Positions 56,575-64,000 of a stretch of DNA of 64,000 bases are shown one piece after another. Origin of the DNA: Codonopsis lanceolata (Eukaryota > Streptophyta > Magnoliopsida > Asterales > Campanulaceae); NCBI GenBank assembly GCA_013146195.2, contig CM028379.1:112648168-112712167 (forward strand), in the 5' to 3' direction. Made by a program: the position numbers and the translations under genes. The notes beneath the pieces were generated by a model, which saw nothing but the letters and a program-made list of their open reading frames with translations, did not search any database and was not told the origin of the DNA. How positions within the stretch are numbered: the stretch's first letter is position 1; the number at the start of each line of letters is the position of its first letter.

Positions 56575-58676
56575 ATGGCAACATAAAGTGAACAGTCTGC
56601 TATGGGTACAGATTCAGGGGCTCCAGGGTACGCTCCGACTCCGGCAATGCAGGAATGGTTAGACCAAAAGTTGGGTGCAGCGACTGATCGTATGATGAGC
56701 CAAATGGCTAGTCTGGTGCAAAGTTTAAAATCCAGTGGTGAGGTGAACTCTTCCCCTACAGTCCTCCAGGAAGCCTCAACATCTCATGTACCTCCAAACC
56801 TAACTCCCCAGCCAAACACTAACCCACCAAATATTGCCACTACCCCAAATCCAAATCCCCCACCAAGTCCCTACTACCCAAATATCAGTCTTTACCCGTC
56901 CGATCCTCCATATCCTCTCCCAAGCACCAATATTCCCCAGAGCCCAAATGACCTTCCTTTTCCTATGATCAACCCACTCCAAAATAGCCCACATATGGAC
57001 CCAAAAAGCTATAACCCACCAGGCCAAGTTACCACATACTTACCTTTCAATGATCCTGGTCGCCCAGCCGAAATCGTCAATAACCCACCAACCCAGAATC
57101 CCTATGTTACCCAAAATCCACCAGCCCAGAACCCATATACTGTCCAAAATCCACCAGCCCAGAATCCATATATCGTCCAAAATCCACCAACTCAGGACCC
57201 ATATCCAACCCAATACCCATATCCAGCCCAATATTCATATCCAGCCCAAAATCCTCACCAGATACCACAGTCAGAAATTAACCAAGCCTTCCCTAATCCA
57301 GCCAGTATATACCAATAGCCAACTCCCCCAACCACCAAAATGAAGGCCGACATGGAAAATATGAAGGCCGACATGGAAAATATGAAGGCCATGATGCTCA
57401 AACTTCTCAACAAAGGGGAATTTTCTACGCGGGTACTAGCATTGCAGCCTTCAACAATACTACCCTCAAAGTTTAAAATGCCCGACATAGAAAAGTTTGA
57501 TGGGACTGGATGCCCTATATCCCATTTGAAATCTTATTCCACTAGCATGCAATCAAGGGGAGCTAGCTTTGAGGCTATGGCTTCCAATTTTCACCTCACT
57601 CTAATAGGGGCTGCCAAACAATGGCTAATGTTGTCTGATAGCAGCACCATGAATACTTGTGACTAGATAGCTGAGGCGTTCCTTGAAAGGTACAAAGACA
57701 ACACCAATTCTGAAAATAGAAGAGACCTTGAGTCGTGCACCCAAAGGGAGAAAGAAACATGTGCTGAGTTTGCAGTCAGGTGGAAAAGAACGTTGGCCCA
57801 GACCTTTGACAGACCTGATCCGGCTGAGTCGTGCAGAATGTTCATTAAAAACCTCCAGCCCATTTACTTGGAACATATGTGGTATCTCCCCTACACCAAC
57901 TTTAAAGAAATAGTGGAGATAGGAGCTCGTATTGATGACGATATACGGGCTGGGCAACTAAAATCCAATACGCCTCCTAGTTCTTTTCGTTACTCCAAAG
58001 GAAAGACAGCCGCACCAGCACCAACTGTCAATATGGTAGGAAATGCCTCAGCCCCATTTTCTACCCAAAATTATAGCTCTGTTCCATGGTATTACGGGGA
58101 CAGTGCATCAATACGGTGGGAGAAATGATGGCCCAGAAATTTCAGAAACCAGAACAGGGGAAACCGGCACTATGATGAACTGCAAGCTCCTCAGTTTGTA
58201 ATACTACCGGGGCTAATGGCATAGGGAGTGCTAAAGCATTTGGAGAATTATAAGCCACCAAACCCCCTGCCCAGGAATTGGAACCATGCCCAGTACTGTG
58301 AATATCGTCGCTCCAGTGGTCACCTCACCGATAAATGTTACACTCTAAAAAATACTATCCAGGACCTTATAGATGATAAGGTTATTGAAAAGCCTCCACC
58401 CAGACCAAATACAATCAATAACTCTCTACCTCAAATCAATATTATTGAGGTTGATGAAAACTTCTGTGTGCCCGAGTTCGAAATAAATAAACATCCATTA
58501 CCATATATCCTTGTTCCTCTTCCTCCATCCTTATCCATAAAAGAGCCTAGCTGTAATATGCTCTCTTGGGACACTATCCTGGGTAGCCAAAATACCTGTA
58601 ACATTGAAAAAGCCACTTAGGTTGGTGGAGATGTTAGCCACCTTACCCGATCTGGCCGAGCCTACCAGCCAAACCT
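56575..58676 (+). pseudogene. gag of Tat element C, one frame with stop codons only
   Basis: The ancestral start is probably the ATG at 56575, now followed by a TAA. The next ATG, 56602, opens the same type of N-terminus as A. A long Pro/Asn/Tyr-rich region (about residues 60-238) contains repeated NPPAQNPY-type units. It is followed by a short MKADMENMKADMEN repeat, then the gag core (IEKFDGTGCPISHL, FLERYKDN, CAEFAVRWKR). A final knuckle-like region has YCEYRRSSGHLTDKCYTL. Premature stops sit at 57316, 57664, 58126, 58222 and 58618, all in the same frame, so no indels have accumulated. Gag would form the element's cytoplasmic particle. The capsid core absent from A is present here. Confidence 0.85.
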
Positions 58677-58678
58677 GG

Positions 58679-59292
58679 AAAGAGGAGACCACTCTGGCAA
58701 AGATCAAGTGACAGATACTGGGGCTAAAGCGGTGGAAGATACTCTATTAGCTCAGATGAAGAAAACTCAGGCCAACATTTCCATCTGGGGCTTGCTGTGT
58801 GCTTCTAAGACCCACTGTGATACACTGGCTAAGTCTTTAAGCCAGGCAGTCATTCCAATTGGAACCTCCCCAAATGAGCTTACTCAAATGATCGGGAACA
58901 TCCACTTTGGGAACGTGATAATGTTCACTGATCTAGATCTGCCAAAGGAAGGAACCAACCACATTGATGCTCTTCATATCACTGTGGGAATTTTGGAGAA
59001 ACGGGTTCCCCGAGTTTTGATAGATAATGGGTCTTCACTGAATGTATGTCCCTCCAGCATGTTAGCCAAACTGGAAACAAAAATATCAGAACTCACTCCT
59101 TCTTCACAGACAGTCAAGGCATACGACAACACCAGTCGATGTTTCCTAGGGGTGGTTACTTTGATGCTAACCATTGGACCGTTAAACATGCCAGTTGAAT
59201 TCCAAGTCCTAGATATACCAGCCACCTTTAGCTTGTTGTTGGGACGCCCTTGGATCCATGGGCTAAAGGGGGTAGCCTCTTCATTACACTAG
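58679..59292 (+). pseudogene. Aspartic protease region of Tat element C
   Basis: Continues the gag frame. VPRVLIDNGSSLNVCPSSML holds the retropepsin active-site region, here D-N-G as is usual in Tat elements, and SLLLGRPWIHGLKGVAS is the conserved second motif. A TAG at 59290 stands where Q is expected in the LHQ-KF sequence. The frame then runs 27 more bases before element F's LTR cuts in. Confidence 0.85.
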
Positions 59293-59319
59293 CGTGTCAA
59301 ATTCATCCACGATGACCAC

Positions 59320-60628
59320 TAATCGATGTTTTATTTAATCTTTTTCCTTGCAAGTGGCCAAGACTATTATAGAGTAGTATTGGAAGCAAGGGTCGAACCC
59401 ACAGAGACAAGTGATCACGAACAGTGCAATTTATTGATAGCAAATTATTAATCTAAAGGGGGTTTTTATATTTATTTCTATTCTAAACTACTATTTATAT
59501 TTAGTTGTTTACCTAATTAGCAGTAATTACAGATAGGAAGATCTTATGGTGGGTGGCAATCTAGGATTCTGGGTTTCACTTGTATCTTCTTTATGTTCAA
59601 TTCATAATAATTATCATTCAATTTCTTGGGTTCGTTCACTAAAGATAGATATAGTCTGTTGAACTATTGTTTCAGCCTTCATCCCCGCAATATTCATCCA
59701 TTCTATATCCTAAGCACAAGAACTTTAATCTAGCTGTCACCTATATTTATGATCTATCTGTCACCTAGATCATGTATGAACCTGGTCCTAACTTATCACT
59801 CTCGTGCATCGATAGGTCTAATTTATTATGATGGTGAGCCAGTGTACGACATATGCACATTGGCCATGCAGTTATCCGCACCTCTAGGCCTTTATCATTT
59901 GCAATTACATTCATTTGTTCAAAGCAAAATAATACAGGGATTGATAAACACCACAATCAACAAGAATTAAATGAACATATATAAGAATCAAAACATAAAT
60001 TTCATACAAGTTACCTCCCACCTCCTAGATTATGGATGATTTAGTTCATCATAGACAATGAACAGCACATGGAGATGATCGGATACATGATTTGATCTTC
60101 AATACTTGTAATTACACAATCTAACTATGTTATACAATCTAAAAACTATCTAAAATCTACCTAAGACTGCTCCCAGCCATCTCTCCTCTCTGGCTCTCGG
60201 CATCCTACTTCAATATATACTCGGGAGTTGTAATCCAATCGAACCTATATGTAAAAACACGAAAATATCGCGTTCTGACCACCTTGCGGTCGCAAGGTGT
60301 TGAGTACCTTGCGTCTGCAAGCTCTCCAGTGTGTCTGACCTTGGATTTCTGCTTCTCATCTGTACTGCCTACCTTGCGGTCGCAAGGTCTGATGTACCTT
60401 GCGTCCGCAAGGTGTCCAGATCTGACAGTCTTTGTTTCTTCTTCATTTTTCCTCTTTGGCCCTTCTTGAAATTTGCACATAAAACCTTGGAGTTTGGCAT
60501 ATTTTCACTAATAACCCTGAAACTTACAAAACTCACCGAAAACATATATCAGTAGCCAAAAGCCTCGTGAAATAGCATAATTTAAGTCCTAGAAGCAAAT
60601 AAAATCGACGTATAAAATATATCGATCA
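59320..60628 (-). repeat. 3' LTR of element F (1,309 bp)
   Basis: In minus-strand sense it starts TGATCGATATATTTT; the far end in plus reads TAATCGATG, so the terminal inverted repeat TGATCGAT has one G-to-A change. A minus-strand TATATAT lies at 60213-60219. The GC palindromes at 60281-60412 lie 60-200 bases upstream of it. Confidence 0.7.
60281..60412. repeat. Four GC palindromes in LTR F
   Basis: ACCTTGCGGTCGCAAGGT occurs twice exactly (60281-60298, 60371-60388). Each is followed after a short gap by a variant, ACCTTGCGTCTGCAAG (60306-60321) and ACCTTGCGTCCGCAAGGT (60395-60412). This makes two duplicated pairs. Confidence 0.9.
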
Positions 60629-60629
60629 A

Positions 60630-60646
60630 ATACCCCCAAACTTAAA
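60630..60646 (-). other. PPT of element F
   Basis: GTTTAAGTTTGGGGGTA on the minus strand, one base from the LTR. Similar AAGTTTGGGGGGG words recur on the minus strand at about 61574-61588 and 62838-62852. Confidence 0.75.
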
Positions 60647-62816
60647 CTTTGCTCGTCCACGAGTAAACAATACATATAAATACAAAAGGATATAAATAAC
60701 AAAAATTAAAATCTTTTTGGAGGGTGATACTATATACACTCCTCTATAAACCCACAAACTCAAGGAGACTCTTTCGAGTGACTCGACTAAGCAGATAAAT
60801 ACAAAAACAGATAAATACAAAAACAGATAAATACAAAAACAAATAAAAATTAAACTAAAAATAAAATAAAAATCTTTTTGGCTTCACCTCAAGTTATAAC
60901 TTATGGCATGCAAAGCAATCTCAGTTCGATGCTCACCACATATATGCAGGCTTAGTCATATAAAACCAACTGATCTTTTCTTAAAACTGCTACTACTTTT
61001 AATTCCTCCATATGTGTGTGATCACCAGTCTTAGAGAATATTTTAACTAAAACAGTTTTATTAAGCTAAACACCACATTCATATGAAAATCAAAGTTTAA
61101 AAGAAAATCATGCATTAAGAATTATGAGATCTACCATCCAAACCCGGTCAGTTACAGACAGAAAGGTCCCAAGGATTTCAAAGACTTATACATCCATCCC
61201 ATGCACTTCTATGTATGACATACAATGCTCTCCTATCCCAATGACTTGTAATAGCTAAGACTATGCTAACACAGTGAGCTTTAGGGCGAATAATAATGAA
61301 CATGAAGAGTTTGATCAATTTCATATGACTCACTTGACAGTTAAAACAGCATAAGCATTGGCAAGAAGATCATTAGGTCTTTATTTAGCTTGTAATGTAA
61401 GGCCAAGGTGATGGGGGATATGATGGAAAGGAATTGGAATTCAAAGTGAGAGAGTAAGACTACCCTTTATCCCTCATACTTCCAAGCAAAAGGAAGTTTT
61501 CCCTATTTAGGCTAGGACCTGCAAAGACTACAAGTGGAGGGGTGTTTTTCGTTACTTTTCAGTTTTCTTCTTTCCCCCCCCCAAACTTGTTTTGGGCAAT
61601 ACATACTTCTAAAAATATCACATTATTCTTATCGGCATGATTTTTTCTAACATATTTTCTCTTGAAAGCTTCCATTTGAATCTTTGTTACACTCTTCTTC
61701 TTCTGTTTCATTGTTCTTCGATACATAATTAAATTTTTTTTTTTCGACGACGGAAAGAATAAGTCTTCCGAAAAATAGCCTAACTGAAAAGAAGTGGTCC
61801 TCCAAAAATGAATTTCCCACCCACATCCTACTCTCTAAAAGGGTAGGCTAAAAGTATATAGGCTTTTAGGGTTAAGTTAATGTGGGTAATAAAAACGATG
61901 GCGAATGGGGGTTTAAATAATGTGCTTAGCACACTCCATTCTTTTTCATTAGGCTCAACGGGGACACTAGGGATATTTTTAGTATAGGTCAGGGAATATT
62001 TAGGCTCTAACGATCCAAAGATGGCCTAAGTCATTTCTTAATGCCAAATGCTCATGTAGTTTTTAAAGCAAGTAAGACACACAAAATATCATATCAACTA
62101 TGGGAATTGGGGGTTGAATGTTTAGCATCACTGGATTTCACATAAGCATTCGCTAAGACAGATGGTAGGGACAATTGAGACTAACATGCAGACACGGTTC
62201 GAAAGTGTGCTTAAGATATATGAATGAGAAAAATCCAAGGGATCTAACTAACATGCAATTGACCCTAAGTCATATTTTAATGCAACAATTATGTTCAAAT
62301 GGCTATGCATCATATTCTTGTGCATATCTAGTTGTAATGAAGTAGGTGCTATAAACTTTATAAAACTATTCTAATCAATCCATAATTATGACTGGTGTGG
62401 GTGCATGAAGAATTTGGAGAAAAGTAAAAGTTTCGCAAAATCAAGTAAATTCCAGAGGGATCTACGGACTAGCTATGCGGTTCATTGCATTAACTCCTCA
62501 TCGACTACGACTAGCATTACCACACCTAAACTGGAAGATGAAAATTTTGAAATATTTTTTTTTTATTTTGAATTTTTTTAAAAAATTTTAAAAAAATTTG
62601 GAGATGATGACGATGACTCAATTGATGGTGGGTCCCCACAAGAGGAACCCACGAGCATCTAATGTGAGTGTATTCTGGTCAAGGCAACACCTCCGAAAAT
62701 AAGAAAAAATTAAAAACAGGAAAATAGGGTGAAGAGTTAAATGGTCATCAAGAAAAGAAAATTTTCTTCACCCTAGAAACATAGCCCAACTCCATTCCTC
62801 CTTAGGCTAGGACCTG
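60647..62816 (-). other. Non-coding interior of element F
   Basis: No ORF or domain I can support. Contains an extra PPT-like word near 61.58 kb and low-complexity A/T runs near 62.56 kb. Confidence 0.55.
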
Positions 62817-64000
62817 CTAGGACTCTAAGCTTAGAATCCCCCCCCCAAACTTAATTTCTATTTTGTCCTCAAAAGTGAGGAACATATGAGAGGATTGATG
62901 GGGACGGACAAATATCAAAAGGAAATAGCAGGTCCACCTAACGAAAGAGGATGGAACTTGGGCCTCGACTCTCGGTGAGTCGGGCGGAAATAACGAATGA
63001 GGACGAAACTCGGGGATCGTGCCAGGAGGCAACCCATAATAAGAGGAGACATTTTGTCCCACTGTGTTAAACCACCCAAATAGCCGCTCTTGGTCGGCAC
63101 AAATTTGTGCCAACTGTTGAGTTGCCATCTGGGCTTCTAGGGAAACCTCTTCTAGCCTATTGGAGATCCCTACGAGCGGGTCCTCCTCCTCCTCTTCGGG
63201 TTCCTCCCCATGAGGAACCCTCACTCTCGGCTGCTGCTGGTGCTCAAACAAAATGGCCCTAGTAATGGCCGGACCAGCCTTAAGCCTCTCCGCGTGTCTG
63301 GGCCATCTCATGCCTACCCTCCTACACAACTCGGTGATCAAATGCGGGAACGCGAACCCCGCATTCGTAGCACCTCTAATAAGGGTCTTGATTTGGCCGT
63401 TGATCAAACGGCCAACATCAACAGACCCACCGGACATAATGGTGTAGGTCAAGACAGCCCTCTCCCAAGTCACCGTATGTTGGTGACTGGAGGGCATGAG
63501 ACGCCCACAAACAAATTTGAACACGAGCTTGGTCGTGTTCAGAAGGAAGGACTCCTCCATGGTGCGTGGACCAAAGGGTGGATTACGGTTGTAAGTCCAC
63601 ACAACACCAAGGAGGGCGATGGTCGCATTGACCACCTCAACAAGGATAGGGGGTGGAGGTGTGTGCTAAAATTATCGGCACCAACCGCGAAGTTGGAGGT
63701 GCCGAAATATTCGTTAATGCTTTGGGGCGAAAAATCTACTAACGCGCCCCTAACACTAACGGTGTCTAATACACCCCCATCTATGCCAATGCTGCCATTG
63801 GCATAGAACTCTCGGACAATAGGCACCACGGCTGCCTTTTCCGGAGAGTCGATCAAACGCCCCCACCTACGGGCCGTAAAATTTGGACGGAGGCCAAATT
63901 CTTCAGCCTTGAATCCCCTCTCGGGAACCAAGGAGTTGGAGAGTTTGGCCGCATATTTTTCTGAGGCCTCATGGGATACAAATCGGGTGTGGTCAAAATT
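62817..64000 (-). pseudogene. Accessory ORF of element F, 'putative plant transposon protein' type, one frameshift
   Basis: The frame enters from the right window edge. The N-terminal part (to about 63650) has FYANGSIGIDGG, VSVRGALVDFSPQSINEYFG. A one-base shift near 63650, in a C-rich run, leads into the second frame (63635-62817) with LVFKFVCGRLMPSSHQHTVTWERAVLTY split over two helices, VDVGRLINGQI and FAFPHLITELCRRVGM, a poly-Glu stretch, and a coiled-coil-like tail. The motif order (FYAN, VRG-V-FS-INE, PSSH-VTWERA, DVG-LI, FP-LIT-LC) is that of plant 'putative plant transposon protein' domains. Function unknown. The C-terminus runs into a PPT-like word that encodes KFGGG. Apart from the one shift the frame is clean over about 1.15 kb, so it may be recently active or the shift may be an assembly error. 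Confidence 0.7.

Larger units (their letters stand above)
52581..59319 (+). mobile_element. Tat 3' internal sequence, LTR, and 5' half of Tat element C
   Basis: 52581-53360 is Tat sequence normally found before a 3' LTR, including the PPT GTTGAGGGGCTC. The LTR at 53361-55165 is followed by a PBS (55167-55184), leader, gag and protease. The LTR is thus preceded by a PPT and followed by a PBS, an internal-LTR-internal order that arises by unequal recombination between related elements. Element C ends at 59319, where element F's LTR begins inside the region after the protease. Confidence 0.8.
59320..64000 (-). mobile_element. Athila-like gypsy element F, 3' end, continuing beyond the window
   Basis: On the minus strand the right window edge carries an accessory ORF, then about 2.2 kb of non-coding DNA, a PPT (AAGTTTGGGGG, near 60630-60646) and a 3' LTR (60628-59320) starting TGATCGAT. 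The phrase CTCG(T)GGACGAGCAAAGTTTAAGTTTGGGGG before the LTR is characteristic of Athila-group elements. It interrupts Tat element C. If it is a simple insertion, ACCAC (59315-59319) should recur after its 5' LTR. Confidence 0.68.

Noticed and set aside
56800..57231. Trp/Ile/Gly-rich minus-strand ORFs
   Set aside because: Mirror translation of the Pro/Asn/Tyr-rich repeat in Tat gag.
59390..59412. tRNA B-box-like GGGTCGAACCC
   Set aside because: No matching A-box, acceptor stem or cloverleaf; it lies inside the LTR of element F.

Overview
This window looks like a repeat-rich chromosomal segment of a flowering plant, most likely a dicot with a large genome. It has intron-containing genes with plant-style splice sites, (TA)n microsatellites, and nested LTR retrotransposons of the Ty1/copia, Ty3/gypsy-Tat, Tekay/Del-like and Athila-like kinds. 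The only host-gene sequence I can support is the 3' end of a CCT-domain gene at about 3.6-3.93 kb. I saw no tRNA, rRNA or CRISPR array. Everything is judged by eye from one sequence.

Layout. 1-3.53 kb: 3' end of a copia element with a degenerate accessory ORF and a complete 3' LTR. 3.6-3.93 kb: CCT gene remnant. 3.93-8.17 kb: gene-poor DNA with local duplications. 8.17-10.03 kb: start of a gypsy-type LTR with a 1.4 kb PIF/Harbinger-like element in it (TTA duplication). 10.03-35.68 kb: Tat element A on the minus strand (5' LTR 33824-35684, 3' LTR 10031-12067), carrying a whole copia element (12841-19304) and a solo LTR (29131-30923, CCTTG duplication). 35.69-45.63 kb: 5'-truncated relative B on the plus strand, so A and B form a large imperfect inverted repeat. 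45.63-52.58 kb: Tekay/Del-like element D, minus strand, truncated at both ends. 52.58-59.32 kb: Tat 3' internal sequence, an LTR, then the 5' half of Tat element C (gag-protease). 59.32-64.0 kb: Athila-like element F, minus strand, with an accessory ORF.

The most notable content is a cargo module between pol and the 3' LTR of the Tat family, on the strand opposite pol. It has a four-exon plant mobile domain (PMD) gene followed by a DUF7745-type gene. Both A and B carry it. B keeps an uninterrupted 433-codon DUF7745 ORF although its pol is destroyed. In both copies the DUF7745 gene has a TATA box about 120-130 bp before its ATG, and a GC-rich motif cluster upstream that resembles one upstream of the TATA box in the LTRs. 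The copia element at the left edge and element F at the right edge carry ORFs of the 'putative plant transposon protein' type, so three unrelated retroelement families here carry gene-like accessory ORFs.

A second pattern is a set of short GC-rich palindromes with TGCGG-N-CGCA-like cores, in pairs or fours, inside LTRs of different families (about 9.9, 48.3 and 60.3 kb) and in an unassigned stretch (5.6-5.7 kb). In elements D and F they lie upstream of the LTR TATA box. The coding regions are mostly decayed. In element C all gag-protease interruptions are stop codons explainable by C-to-T or G-to-A change, with no frameshift over 2.7 kb.
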